Positions 1-9,118 of a stretch of 64,000 nucleotides of DNA are shown one piece after another. Below the pieces are notes generated by a model. That model was given only the letters and a program-made list of their open reading frames with translations. It did no database searches and had not been told where the DNA came from. This stretch comes from Planococcus beigongshangi. GTDB lineage: Bacteria; Bacillota; Bacilli; Bacillales_A; Planococcaceae. Made by a program: the position numbers and the translations under genes. Position 1 is the first letter of the stretch, and every line of letters starts with the position of its first letter. Location of the stretch: positions 413,001 through 477,000 of the forward strand of contig NZ_JADHDU010000002.1 of NCBI RefSeq assembly GCF_016820495.1. Reading direction: 5' to 3'.

Positions 1-90
1 CATGAAAACCGCCGACAACCCCAAAAAGAGAACAACCATCAACAATACAACAAGAAGCGCATAACCCTGCTCGTCCTTAAATTGCTTCAT
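1..90 (-). CDS. PilX-like pilus assembly protein, N-terminal fragment
   Basis: The first 30 codons of a protein that runs off the left edge. It begins MKQFKDEQGYALLVVLL and continues into a long hydrophobic helix, the pattern of PilX-type minor pilins (charged leader, GYALL, membrane helix). An upstream ATG at 94-96 lies too close to the AGGAG ribosome site, so the ATG at 88-90 is the better start. It follows two pseudopilin genes on the same strand. The order matches the intact trio at 53270-56017, whose last gene starts MRLKETIRNQNGYALL. The function beyond pilus or pseudopilus assembly cannot be read from the fragment. Confidence 0.75.
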   Translation of the reverse strand, partial: MKQFKDEQGYALLVVLLMVVLFLGLSAVFM

Positions 91-104
91 CGTCATTTCT
101 CCTT

Positions 105-584
105 TCAGTTCCGGTCTGTCAATAGTCTTGACAGTGTCGTGTTGATCGTCAAAGTTCTTTTCGGATTTTTCAGGTCCGTAATTTTCAGTATGATTTTCGT
201 ATGGCTTTTCTCGGGTTCCAAATCGGCAAAGACCACCGGGCCCACTGCAGATATATCTACAGGTTCATCATTGATCTTCGTCCCTGTAAAATCATATTTT
301 CCTGCGATATTGCGTACCCCGCAAACTCCGGATTTATCGCAATAATCCAGCTTCAATTGATTGTCATCAAAAATGATGCTGTATTTCTCACTTCCGCGGT
401 GGACAGCCATGAGACTGCTGACCATCAGGTTCGCTTCCTGCTGCATAATGGTTTTACTGGTTTCAGCGGTTCCATGCTGCATCCCGATCATTAATGTCGT
501 CCATGCAATCGTCGCAACGATTGCTACCAGCGCCAGACCGGCTACCAGTTCTACCAGAGTCATCCCTTTTTGGTTCATGTTCAT
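105..584 (-). CDS. type IV prepilin-like protein (PilW/ComGF-like minor pilin)
   Basis: A 159-residue protein with a classical prepilin N-terminus: short charged leader, cleavage point between QKG and MTLVELVAG, Glu at mature position 5, then a hydrophobic helix. A prepilin peptidase would process it at the membrane for assembly into a type IV pilus or competence-type pseudopilus. The start at 584 is chosen because a GGGGG ribosome site lies about 8 bases upstream. That places the start one base beyond the stop of the preceding pilin (586), so the two are probably translationally coupled. The C-terminal two thirds are variable and not recognised. It matches the gene at 55093-55530 in position and style. 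Confidence 0.8.
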   Translation of the reverse strand: MNMNQKGMTLVELVAGLALVAIVATIAWTTLMIGMQHGTAETSKTIMQQEANLMVSSLMAVHRGSEKYSIIFDDNQLKLDYCDKSGVCGVRNIAGKYDFTGTKINDEPVDISAVGPVVFADLEPEKSHTKIILKITDLKNPKRTLTINTTLSRLLTDRN

Positions 585-585
585 A

Positions 586-1179
586 TCAATTACCCCCATC
601 AGTTGATGGAGGCTCATTTACAGCCCTGTAAGTCAGATAAGAGTAGGTTTCGCTGCTCAGCGAATAATTGCCGCTCCCCTTAATATCCTCATTAAAAATC
701 TTCACATGAACTTTGTATAATTTATTGCGTTCCGTCTCTTCACAGCTTGCCGCTGATTCGGCCTGATTCAAAAAAGGTTCGCATTCTTTGTATATATCCA
801 CTTCATAGAAGTAGTCATCGGTTTTATTGAAACGGACAATCCCTTCATCTGCGGGTGCCAGACTGACGCTATATCCAAGGTCTGAAGCCGTCATGTTTGA
901 AATTATTTTGGCTTCATCCAGATAATCCGGTAGGTTGGTCAATGGATCCACCGGATTGAGAAAAATCATTTTTTCCCATTTAGCTGGTGCGGTAATAGCC
1001 GCCATTTCCTGCCTCGCCAGATTCATCGTGTCGAGCTTTGCCTGCGTCTTTTCATTGAAAAGCGTCATTTGTGGGAAAATCGTCATGATGCCAATGAACA
1101 GAATCCCAAGAATCACCATTGCTGCCAATACTTCGACCAAAGTTAATCCTTTTTCATTGCCGCTCAAGCGTTTGTTCAT
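586..1179 (-). CDS. type IV prepilin-like protein (PilV-like minor pilin)
   Basis: A 197-residue prepilin-like protein. The leader ends NEKG before LTLVEVLAAMVILGI, giving the G|xTLVE cleavage motif, Glu5 and a membrane helix of about 20 residues. It is expected to be an initiating or minor subunit of a type IV pilus. AGGAGG precedes the ATG at 1179. It is the first of three tightly packed minor-pilin genes (586-1179, 105-584, 1-90), the same order as the AT-rich trio at 53270-56017. Two cysteines in the C-terminal region (in KECEPF and ASCEET) could form a disulfide after export. The downstream domain is not recognised. Confidence 0.8.
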   Translation of the reverse strand: MNKRLSGNEKGLTLVEVLAAMVILGILFIGIMTIFPQMTLFNEKTQAKLDTMNLARQEMAAITAPAKWEKMIFLNPVDPLTNLPDYLDEAKIISNMTASDLGYSVSLAPADEGIVRFNKTDDYFYEVDIYKECEPFLNQAESAASCEETERNKLYKVHVKIFNEDIKGSGNYSLSSETYSYLTYRAVNEPPSTDGGN

Positions 1180-1356
1180 TCCCCAGCCTCCTGTAGTTCT
1201 TCTTTAAAATTTCTATTTATTGGAATTAAAGTCTTCCTTTTGGTTTAAACCTCAATTACTATCATTATTACATTTAAATTTTAATTCTGCACTAGTTTTT
1301 TACAGGTTTTTCTGCAAAAGTTACTAAATATTTATTATTTGCCATATTTAACTAGT

Positions 1357-1403
1357 AAAAAAGACTGCAAACCGGAGAATCTCTTTTCCGGTTTACAGTC
1401 TTT
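1357..1403 (-). terminator. intrinsic terminator of the diguanylate cyclase gene
   Basis: On the minus strand AAAGACTGTAAACCGG pairs with CCGGTTTGCAGTCTTT and is followed by a run of T. It lies directly after the stop of the gene at 1402-3105. Confidence 0.85.
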
Positions 1404-3105
1404 ATTTTGTGTAGGCTGCGACTTTATTACGCCCCGCCTGCTTCGCGCCAATATAAAGAGCGCGGTCAGCGTTGCGGATCATTGCCATGCCGTCGTCACT
1501 GTCGTCCGGTGCGGAAGACACGCCGATGCTCATGGTGATGTTGATCAAAAGGGTATTGCGTTCCTCTTCGAGATCGTTGTGGATCAGGAATTCATGTTTT
1601 TCAATTTGCTTGCGGATGTTTTCAGCCAGCAGCATGGCCAGGTCCTTGCTGTAATTAGGCAGCAGGACTACGAATTCTTCACCGCCGTAACGGGCAACGG
1701 TCCCTTCCTCACCGACGATGTCTTTCAGGAGCCCTGCCAGTGCGACCAAAATCTCGTTGCCGCTCTGGTGACCGTATTTATCGTTGATGCCTTTGAAACG
1801 GTCGATGTCCATCATGATCAGTGATAGGCTTTCCAGTTCCCCGTTATTGACCTGCGCCATGCATTTTTCGAGCGCTTCATCGAGATAGCGGTAATTATAG
1901 AGTTTCGTCAGGCCGCAGCGTTCACTTTTTGCAATCGCTTTTTGGATCAGGCCGGCCTTTTCTAACGATACGGCGAAATACGTACTGAGAATGTCCAGGA
2001 TCTGCAATTGATGATGGACGAATGCATGCTGGCTCCGCGATCCCAGAACGAGGACTCCCTCGATTTTATTATTCCGGGAAATTGGCATCGCCATCAGGCT
2101 TTCGGTATCAGGCCGGACATAGCCGGCTGTGATCGCTTTCCATTGCGACTGGTTATCGAATATATAGGAAGTGTTATTGACAATCGCATTTCCTGCTACG
2201 CCTTCATTGTATTTCGAAGGTTCAACGTCGATCGACAGGAATTCCTTGTCTTCATATCTGCGCAGCATCAGGAGTTTGCCGTCCCGATAATCGATTACAT
2301 ACGCATAATCCACCTGGAACAGATCGGCAACCTGTGTGACAAATTGATCCAGCACTTCATCAGCTGAAAGGCGGGCTGCCAGCTGATGGCCGATTTCGCC
2401 TGCTTTCTTCAGGTCACTGTTCACTTTTTCGGAGTTATTATACATGCGCATGATGGCGGTCAATGTAAAGAATGGGATTCCCAGCAGCACAAGGGCCGCC
2501 ATACCGATGTAGGTTTCTGAAATGTAGAGGATGATCGCCAGCGGGAACACCAGATAGGCGATGCAGAAATCCCAGATGGTATCGGCCGAAAAGAAATCCT
2601 TGTGCTCCCCGAGGATCCGGACATATATGTATAGGATCATCTGGTTCGCTACTACCGAAACCGTCTGGAAAAGAAGGCCGAATATCAGGATATGCCAAAG
2701 GTCCAACGAACCGATCTGCCCGCCTGCAAGTTTGAAAATCAGCCCCGCCAGTACGGATATCGCAAAGAACATCATGGAGTTGAAAGGGATTCGGACACTC
2801 AGGCTTTCAAATGTGCGGATCCTCAAAATCACGATGATCATGGTGATTTGCGAAAGGACGACTTCGGCGAATAAACCGAATTTCAGGAAAACCGCTATTG
2901 TCAGCCACTGGACAAGGTACGTCGGCACGCCATTGATGTTCATCGGCAGCAGACATGCGAGTATGAAAAATATCAGGTACGCTGCCGCTTCATTGAACGA
3001 AATTTCCGGCGGCGGAAAATATTGAAAGATCAAATAGAATCCTGGAGGAACGATAAGCGCCCAAAGGGTCCATAGAATCACTTTTCTTTTCTTAATATTA
3101 GCCAT
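1402..3105 (-). CDS. membrane-bound GAF-GGDEF diguanylate cyclase
   Basis: A 567-residue protein expected to make cyclic di-GMP from two GTP at the membrane. About 215 N-terminal residues form a block of six to eight hydrophobic helices. A GAF-like sensor follows (roughly 235-385), then a GGDEF domain (roughly 400-560) with the active signature ARYGGEEF and MMDIDRFKGIN. The inhibitory RxxD site that normally sits five residues before GGEEF is replaced by GEEG, so product inhibition there is unlikely. A GTG at 3111 is in frame, but ATG 3105 has GGGGAG at good distance and is preferred. It sits between folC and a pilin cluster, suggesting but not proving pilus control. The nature of the membrane sensor is unknown. 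Confidence 0.88.
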   Translation of the reverse strand: MANIKKRKVILWTLWALIVPPGFYLIFQYFPPPEISFNEAAAYLIFFILACLLPMNINGVPTYLVQWLTIAVFLKFGLFAEVVLSQITMIIVILRIRTFESLSVRIPFNSMMFFAISVLAGLIFKLAGGQIGSLDLWHILIFGLLFQTVSVVANQMILYIYVRILGEHKDFFSADTIWDFCIAYLVFPLAIILYISETYIGMAALVLLGIPFFTLTAIMRMYNNSEKVNSDLKKAGEIGHQLAARLSADEVLDQFVTQVADLFQVDYAYVIDYRDGKLLMLRRYEDKEFLSIDVEPSKYNEGVAGNAIVNNTSYIFDNQSQWKAITAGYVRPDTESLMAMPISRNNKIEGVLVLGSRSQHAFVHHQLQILDILSTYFAVSLEKAGLIQKAIAKSERCGLTKLYNYRYLDEALEKCMAQVNNGELESLSLIMMDIDRFKGINDKYGHQSGNEILVALAGLLKDIVGEEGTVARYGGEEFVVLLPNYSKDLAMLLAENIRKQIEKHEFLIHNDLEEERNTLLINITMSIGVSSAPDDSDDGMAMIRNADRALYIGAKQAGRNKVAAYTK

Positions 3106-3152
3106 TACCACTTCTCCCCTGCCCGGTTCTCTTTATCTGCCGCTGAAAATTT

Positions 3153-4346
3153 TCATTTACCGGGTTTGTACTGCTCAAACATCGAAAACTGATCTTTTCT
3201 CAGGCTTGCCAAAAGATAAAGTGAACCCGTGACTATTGTCACTTCGTTCCTGTTTGTTACAGGTAATATATCATAATGGTTTTGAATTGTCTTTATTTTA
3301 CTTAAACTTTTATCGAATAAAGTTTCTGCCGGCAATGCCCGCTCATTCTCAAATTCTATAAACGTGAAATGCTGGCTGACGGTCTCTAATTTCCGCAGGA
3401 TTTTTTCATGGTCTTTATCCCGGAGCAAGCCCATGACGACATGGATTTCGCGGTGTGGATAGGTTTCTTTTATCGTTCTAACTAAAGCATCTATACTTGC
3501 TGCATTATGCGCCCCGTCGAAAATGACATCCGGCAGGACCTCTTCAAACCGGTATGGGATGGTCGTTTCTGACAATCCTTTTATTGCCAGATGTTCTTTA
3601 AATTGGTTAGCGAGGATATATTCTGAAGCGAGCCAGGCAAGTCTTGCATTCATTTTTTGATGAACGCCTTTCAATTTTAATTCACCGGAATATGGTCCAT
3701 TAGTTTCAATCATTTTTGACTCTAAAGTTCCCGCTGTGTCACGGATGACCTTTTCTGCTGCAGCCGGCAGTTTTCCGATGGCAACCGGTATGCCTTGTTT
3801 GATGATGCCCGCTTTATGCCAGGTGATTTGTTCTATTGTGCCACCCAGGAAATTCGTGTGTTCCAGCGCGATGCTCGGAATAACTGAAATCAGCGGATCG
3901 ATGACATTTGTGCTGTCGAACCTGCCGCCCATCCCTGCTTCCAAAATGATGAAATCCGGTTTCTTCTTATTAAATAGAAGGAAAGCAGCTGCAGTCAGCA
4001 ACTCGAAATCCGTCAGCGGCGTCCGTATCGCCCCCAGCCGCTCCATTGCCCAGTCCAAATCCCCTTCAGTTGCCGGTTCCCGGTCGAACTGGATCTGGTC
4101 GTGAACATCCACGATGGCCGGAGAGAAGAAATTGCCGACTTTATTGCCATGTGCCATCAGGATGGAGGCGATGAAAGCAGCCGTTGAGCCTTTGCCGTTC
4201 GTCCCGGCAATGTGGATGAATTTCTGGCCATGATGAGGATTGCCCAGTTCCGCAAGGGCTTGTCCGATTGCGTCCAGGCCCGGTTTAATCCCTGTATCCG
4301 AGGGGATATTCCACTTCTCTTTATAATGATCGAGTCCTGTAATCAT
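3153..4346 (-). CDS. folC: bifunctional folylpolyglutamate synthase/dihydrofolate synthase
   Basis: A 397-residue Mur-ligase-family enzyme. It joins glutamate to dihydropteroate and adds glutamates to reduced folates, which keeps folate in the cell. The nucleotide loop IAGTNGKGSTAAF lies near residue 45, followed by the FSPAIVDVHDQI segment and the LEAGMGGRFDSTN motif typical of FolC. A TTG at 4370 is in frame, but ATG 4346 has AGAGG seven bases upstream, giving MITGLDHYKEKW. It is slightly shorter than the usual ~430 residues. In B. subtilis folC follows valS directly; here two ATP-grasp genes on the other strand lie between, and folC diverges from them. Confidence 0.93.
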   Translation of the reverse strand: MITGLDHYKEKWNIPSDTGIKPGLDAIGQALAELGNPHHGQKFIHIAGTNGKGSTAAFIASILMAHGNKVGNFFSPAIVDVHDQIQFDREPATEGDLDWAMERLGAIRTPLTDFELLTAAAFLLFNKKKPDFIILEAGMGGRFDSTNVIDPLISVIPSIALEHTNFLGGTIEQITWHKAGIIKQGIPVAIGKLPAAAEKVIRDTAGTLESKMIETNGPYSGELKLKGVHQKMNARLAWLASEYILANQFKEHLAIKGLSETTIPYRFEEVLPDVIFDGAHNAASIDALVRTIKETYPHREIHVVMGLLRDKDHEKILRKLETVSQHFTFIEFENERALPAETLFDKSLSKIKTIQNHYDILPVTNRNEVTIVTGSLYLLASLRKDQFSMFEQYKPGK

Positions 4347-4416
4347 TAAAAACCTCTTTTCTGAATCCAAACATGATACAATTTTTTTATAAGTATAGCA
4401 TGAAGGTGGAATGTAT

Positions 4417-5280
4417 ATGGCGTTATGCTGGATTATTTACAACGGGAGCCTGACTTCCGAAAAGTTTATCGACCAGGCGCAATTAGTGGCGGAAGCAGCT
4501 GAACGTGCCGGTGTCGAAACCCGCGTCATGAAGAATAATGAGGCTCTCATGGACCTGTCCGCCGATATGGAACTGCCTGATTTTGCAGTGATGCTCGACA
4601 AGGATATCCTGCTCGGCTATTTTCTGAAGAGCCGCGGTGTCCCTGTCTACAATGACCCTGCCATCATCGATCTGTGTGACAATAAAGCGAAGCAGTATAT
4701 TGCTTTGGCTTCTGCCGGCCTGCCGATGCCGGCGACCATCATCGCGCCGAAAGTCTATCCTTCCTTCTCCATCCGTGAATCGGGTTATTTCGAACGTGTC
4801 CTTGGACGTCTCGGTCTGCCGATGATCATCAAGGAAGGCCATGGATCGTTCGGCATGAAAGTCTATTTGATCGAAACCGAAGAACAATTTTACGAAAAAG
4901 TGGATTCTCTCCGCGGCATCGATTTCGTCTTCCAGGAATTCATCGAATCCAGCCGGGGACGGGATATCCGGGTCAATATCGTCGGAAACGAGATTGTCGC
5001 AGCAATGTACCGCGAATCAAAAACGGATTTCCGTGCCAATATCACGAATGGCGGCGAAGCTTTCCCGATCGACCTCACGGAAGAACAGAAAACAATGGCG
5101 TTGGCAGCAGCACGTGCAACCGGCGCTATTTTCGCCGGTGTCGACCTCCTGTTTGATGCTGATGAACAGCCGCTGGTCTGTGAAGTCAATGCCGCTGCAC
5201 ATATCCGCAATATCCTGAACGTCACCGGCATCAATGTGGCGGACGCCATGATCGCCTATATAATGGAGGATATCCGATGA
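4417..5280 (+). CDS. RimK-type ATP-grasp ligase (first of a pair)
   Basis: A 287-residue ATP-grasp protein of the RimK/LysX type, which join an amino acid such as glutamate to a carboxylate through an acyl phosphate. The nucleotide-binding glycine loop reads PMIIKEGHGSFGMKVYL (about 134-150), FQEFIE binds the adenine side, and CEVNAAAHIRNI near residue 260 supplies metal-binding Glu and Asn. ATG 4417 has AAGGTGG seven bases upstream; an ATG at 4411 is too close. Its stop overlaps the next ATP-grasp gene by ATGA. It diverges from folC. The substrate is unknown; glutamylation of a protein, cofactor or folate-like molecule is only a hypothesis. Confidence 0.8.
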   Translation: MALCWIIYNGSLTSEKFIDQAQLVAEAAERAGVETRVMKNNEALMDLSADMELPDFAVMLDKDILLGYFLKSRGVPVYNDPAIIDLCDNKAKQYIALASAGLPMPATIIAPKVYPSFSIRESGYFERVLGRLGLPMIIKEGHGSFGMKVYLIETEEQFYEKVDSLRGIDFVFQEFIESSRGRDIRVNIVGNEIVAAMYRESKTDFRANITNGGEAFPIDLTEEQKTMALAAARATGAIFAGVDLLFDADEQPLVCEVNAAAHIRNILNVTGINVADAMIAYIMEDIR

Positions 5281-6047
5281 TCCTGTTATATGAAACGGCC
5301 GATGCTGAGCGGAACCGGGCATTTATCGCTGAATTGCAGCGTTTTGCGGAATTCGAGCTTGTTTGCTGGGATGAGTGGAGTGGTGACGGAGTTAAGAATC
5401 TGGGTGAAAAGTTAAGCGGCCAGACAGTCATTTTTCGCTGCCGCCGATCAGCTGCCGCACGGTACCTGGAAGACCACGGCGTCCGGCTCGTAAACCGCGC
5501 GGAAGTCAACCGCATCGCCAATGATAAGTGGCTGAGCTATCAATTATTTCTGATGCTCGGCGTGCCGGCGATCCCGACGTTTCGCGAACCTTCGGAATTT
5601 CCGTGTGTTACGAAAACTGTTGATGGCCACGGCGGCAATGAAGTGGAAATCATTGAAAATGAAGATTCCTGGAAGAAATTCAAAAAGGAAGTGATTTTTC
5701 AGCCAGTTGTTCCCCACATAGCCGACGTCCGCGCTTATGTGATCGGCGATGAAGTTGTCGGTGCAGTGAAGCGCAGCTCCGAAAAATCATTTAAGAAAAA
5801 TTTCTCGCTTGGTGCAGATATTGAACGGTTCACGCTGGACCGGATCCAGGAACAAGAAGTTTTGAAAATCGCCCGTGCCATCAAAGCTGATTATATCGGC
5901 GTCGATTTCCTGCTGCTGGGTGATGGACGCCACCTCTTCAATGAAATCGAAGATCCGGTCGGCGCGCGCTCGTTCTACCGGACGCATGAGAAGAATATTG
6001 CGGAATTGCTGGTGCGGCATGTGGAGAAGAAATTTGAAGATAAATAA
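5277..6047 (+). CDS. ATP-grasp domain protein (second of a pair)
   Basis: A 256-residue relative of the preceding gene, overlapping it by four bases and therefore translationally coupled. The N-terminal ~90 residues look like a pre-ATP-grasp domain. CVTKTVDGHGGNEVEIIE is the glycine-rich ATP loop, FQPVVPHIADVRAYVIG the central strand, and the end reads LFNEIEDPVGARSFY in place of the usual EVN metal motif. Both genes end at the bidirectional hairpin at 6061-6110. Two adjacent ATP-grasp ligases usually mean either two successive ligations or a complex. No carrier protein or peptide substrate gene is visible beside them. Confidence 0.75.
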   Translation: MILLYETADAERNRAFIAELQRFAEFELVCWDEWSGDGVKNLGEKLSGQTVIFRCRRSAAARYLEDHGVRLVNRAEVNRIANDKWLSYQLFLMLGVPAIPTFREPSEFPCVTKTVDGHGGNEVEIIENEDSWKKFKKEVIFQPVVPHIADVRAYVIGDEVVGAVKRSSEKSFKKNFSLGADIERFTLDRIQEQEVLKIARAIKADYIGVDFLLLGDGRHLFNEIEDPVGARSFYRTHEKNIAELLVRHVEKKFEDK

Positions 6048-6060
6048 TTGCTACAAAACG

Positions 6061-6110
6061 AAAACCCCGAACCGCTTCTGAATTAGAAGTGATTCGGGGT
6101 TATTTTTATT
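6061..6110. terminator. bidirectional terminator between the ATP-grasp pair and valS
   Basis: CCCCGAACCGCTTCT pairs imperfectly with AGAAGTGATTCGGGG. A-rich sequence lies on the left and T-rich on the right, so it can serve both convergent transcripts. Confidence 0.85.
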
Positions 6111-6121
6111 ACGAAATCATT

Positions 6122-8755
6122 TTAAAGATTCTGCAATTCAACTATACGCTTCTCAACCGTCGCGTGCTTCTCGAGGTAATCCGCTTCTTTCGCGCGTTCC
6201 TCTGCAACTACCGCTTCCGGCGCTTTCGACACGAAGCGCTCATTCGACAATTTGCCTTGAACAAGTTTCACTTCTTTGGCCCATTTCTCCAGCTCTTTAT
6301 TCAAGCGTGCCAGTTCTGCATCCACGTCGATCAGTCCTTCCAGCGGCATGAATAATTCCGCGCCGGATACGACAGCCGACATGGATTTTTCAGGAGCCTG
6401 GATGTTTTGGCCGATCGTCAGCGTTTCCGGGTTGCAGAATCGCTCGATATACGCCGAGTTCGCTTCCAGCACCGCATGCGTTTCCGCGTCTTTCGCAGAA
6501 ATCGTCAACGGCACTTTCTTGCTCATCGGCGACTGAACTTCCGCGCGGATCGTCCGCACCGATTTGATTACATCCACCAACAGCTTCATGCTCGACGACT
6601 GGCTTTGGTCAGACAATGACTCGTCCACTTTCGGCCACTCGGCAATCGTGATCGATTCGCCTTGCGTCGGCAGGTTCTGCCAGATTTCTTCCGTGATGAA
6701 CGGCATCAACGGATGCAATAAACGCATCGTATTATCAAGCACATACGCCAACACTGAACGCGTCATGCGCTTCGCGTCTTCGTCTTCGCCGTATAATGGC
6801 AGTTTCGCCATTTCGATGTACCAGTCACAGAAATCATCCCAGATGAAGTTGTAAAGGAGACGTCCCACTTCACCGAATTCATAACGTTCAGCAAGTGACG
6901 TCACTTGTTCAATCGTTTCGTTAAGGCGCGTCAGGATCCACGAATCAGCTACTGATTTTTTGCCTGAAAGATCGATTTCTTCATATGTCATGCCTTCCAT
7001 GTTCATCAAGGCAAAACGGGAAGCATTCCAGATTTTATTGGCAAAGTTCCAAACGCTCTCCACTTTCTCCATCGAGAAGCGCAGGTCCTGACCTGGTGAT
7101 GAAGCTGTTGCCAGGAAATAACGAAGCGAATCAGCGCCGTATTGTTCGATGACATCCATCGGGTCAACGCCGTTGCCGAGTGATTTCGACATCTTGCGCC
7201 CTTCCGCGTCGCGGACAAGTCCGTGGATCAGCACGTCGTCAAACGGTTTTTCTTCCGTGAATTCCAGTGCCTGGAAAATCATGCGCGATACCCAGAAGTT
7301 GATGATATCATAACCAGTTACAAGCACATCTGTCGGGTAATAACGTTTCAGCTCATCGTTCTCTTCCGGCCAGCCGAGCGTCGAGAACGGCCACAGCGCT
7401 GACGAGAACCACGTATCCAGAACGTCTTCATCCTGGGTCCAGTTTTCTGCATCTTCCGGCGCCTCGTGCCCTACATAGATTTCGCCGGTTTCATTGTGAT
7501 ACCAGGCAGGAATCTGATGGCCCCACCATAATTGACGGGAAATACACCAGTCACGGATGTTCTCCATCCAATGAAGATACGTTTTCTCGAAACGTTCCGG
7601 CACGAAATTGACGCCGTCTTCACCTTTCTGCAGATCCACTGATTTTTGCGCGAGCGGCTTCATGTCTACGAACCATTGTGTCGACAGGTAAGGCTCAACC
7701 ACTGCACCGCTGCGTTCCGAATGGCCGACGGAATGCAGATGCTCTTCAATCTTGAATAAAACATCCATTTCCTGCAAATCTTTGACGATCTGCTTGCGGC
7801 ATTCGAAGCGGTCCATGCCTTCGTATTTTCCGGCGTTTTCATTCATCGTGCCGTCTTCATGCATGACCAATACGCGTTCCAGGTTGTGGCGATTGCCGAT
7901 TTCAAAATCGTTCGGATCATGTGCCGGTGTGATTTTCACAGCCCCGCTTCCGAATTCCATATCCACGTAATCGTCGGCAACAATCTGCATTTCACGTCCG
8001 ATGATTGGAAGCGTCACAGTTTTGCCGATCAGGTGCTTGTAGCGCTCATCTTTCGGGTGCACCGCAACCGCTGTATCGCCCAGCATCGTCTCCGGACGTG
8101 TCGTCGCGATTTCGATGTGGCCGCTGCCGTCTGTCAGCGGATAACGCATATGGTAGAACGCACCCTGTACGTCTTTATAGATAACTTCGATATCTGAAAT
8201 GGCTGTCTTCGTCGCCGGATCCCAGTTGATGATGTACTTGCCGCGGTAGATCAGTTTCTTCTCGTAAAGTTTGACGAATACCTCGCGAACCGCTTTTGAC
8301 AAGCCATCGTCCAATGTAAAGCGTTCGCGTGAATAATCCAGTCCAAGACCGAGCTTCGACCATTGCTGGCGGATGTGCCCTGCGTATTCCTCTTTCCATT
8401 TCCACGATTCCTCGAGGAAAGCTTCCCGGCCGAGGTCATAGCGCGACTTGCCTTCTTCTCTCAGCTTGCCTTCAACTTTCGCCTGTGTCGCGATGCCGGC
8501 GTGGTCCATCCCCGGCAGCCACAGCGCGTCAAAGCCCTGCATGCGTTTCATGCGCGTCATGATATCCTGCAAAGTCGTGTCCCAGGCATGGCCCAGATGC
8601 AGCTTGCCTGTTACGTTCGGCGGCGGAATCACGATGGTGTACGGTGTTTTGCCGCTTTCCGGCTTCGCTTCAAAATACTTGTTCTGGATCCACCATTCGT
8701 AACGGCCTTTTTCAATCGATTGCGGATCATACTTGGTCGACATGGTTTCTGTCAT
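6122..8755 (-). CDS. valS: valyl-tRNA synthetase
   Basis: An 877-residue class Ia synthetase that charges tRNA-Val. The HIGH motif is HLGH at residues 53-56 after PPPNVTGK, and the KMSKS loop ([10 protein letters not shown]) lies near residue 525. A large editing domain lies between them, and a C-terminal coiled coil carries the usual Glu/Lys/Arg heptads. ATG 8755 has AAGGAGGA seven bases upstream. The length matches the Bacillales enzyme (about 880). Expression is controlled by the T-box leader at 8785-9085. Confidence 0.97.
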   Translation of the reverse strand: MTETMSTKYDPQSIEKGRYEWWIQNKYFEAKPESGKTPYTIVIPPPNVTGKLHLGHAWDTTLQDIMTRMKRMQGFDALWLPGMDHAGIATQAKVEGKLREEGKSRYDLGREAFLEESWKWKEEYAGHIRQQWSKLGLGLDYSRERFTLDDGLSKAVREVFVKLYEKKLIYRGKYIINWDPATKTAISDIEVIYKDVQGAFYHMRYPLTDGSGHIEIATTRPETMLGDTAVAVHPKDERYKHLIGKTVTLPIIGREMQIVADDYVDMEFGSGAVKITPAHDPNDFEIGNRHNLERVLVMHEDGTMNENAGKYEGMDRFECRKQIVKDLQEMDVLFKIEEHLHSVGHSERSGAVVEPYLSTQWFVDMKPLAQKSVDLQKGEDGVNFVPERFEKTYLHWMENIRDWCISRQLWWGHQIPAWYHNETGEIYVGHEAPEDAENWTQDEDVLDTWFSSALWPFSTLGWPEENDELKRYYPTDVLVTGYDIINFWVSRMIFQALEFTEEKPFDDVLIHGLVRDAEGRKMSKSLGNGVDPMDVIEQYGADSLRYFLATASSPGQDLRFSMEKVESVWNFANKIWNASRFALMNMEGMTYEEIDLSGKKSVADSWILTRLNETIEQVTSLAERYEFGEVGRLLYNFIWDDFCDWYIEMAKLPLYGEDEDAKRMTRSVLAYVLDNTMRLLHPLMPFITEEIWQNLPTQGESITIAEWPKVDESLSDQSQSSSMKLLVDVIKSVRTIRAEVQSPMSKKVPLTISAKDAETHAVLEANSAYIERFCNPETLTIGQNIQAPEKSMSAVVSGAELFMPLEGLIDVDAELARLNKELEKWAKEVKLVQGKLSNERFVSKAPEAVVAEERAKEADYLEKHATVEKRIVELQNL

Positions 8756-8784
8756 AATGATTCCTCCTTGTTCAGTCGCTGTGG

Positions 8785-9085
8785 GTTTATTCCTTAGCGC
8801 TAGGTTTTGATCTTGAGCTTAAAAAAGGGTACAAAAAAACTCCTGTCGTCTCTACTTAAAGGACGAAGGAGTTTTCGCGGTACCACCTTTATACACAGGC
8901 GGAAAAAAGCCTGGCTCTCAAGTTCGATAACGGATTCGCATCCGGATTCCGCTACTCATGTTCACGGAAACTGCTCGGAGGTGACATTCAAATGCTGGTC
9001 CATGGAAACCTTTCACCGTTCGGCTTCCTCTCTGCAATGCACGCACATTCTACTATCCTCTTCAACGCATCAATATCTGATTACA
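8785..9085 (-). promoter_or_regulatory. T-box leader of valS
   Basis: The conserved T-box antiterminator motif GGTGGTACCGCG is present (complement of 8876-8887), directly before a terminator hairpin with a T run (8833-8875). The likely specifier is GUC (valine), the complement of 8983-8985, in the context GAAT-GUC-ACC. The pheS leader has the parallel context GAAG-UUC-ACC, which supports both readings. Uncharged tRNA-Val is expected to stabilise the antiterminator and allow read-through into valS. Confidence 0.93.
8833..8875 (-). terminator. valS leader terminator (T-box attenuator)
   Basis: AAAACTCCTTCGTC pairs with GACGACAGGAGTTTT, followed by T residues. It is mutually exclusive with the antiterminator containing the T-box sequence. 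Confidence 0.85.
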
Positions 9086-9088
9086 CCT

Positions 9089-9118
9089 ATTGTACTCAAC
9101 TTGCTCTTTTAGCGTCAA
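9089..9118 (-). promoter_or_regulatory. sigma-A-type promoter of valS
   Basis: -35 TTGACG (complement of 9113-9118), an 18-base spacer and -10 TACAAT (complement of 9089-9094). The -35 and most of the spacer lie inside the last codons of the gene at 9096-10229. Confidence 0.75.
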
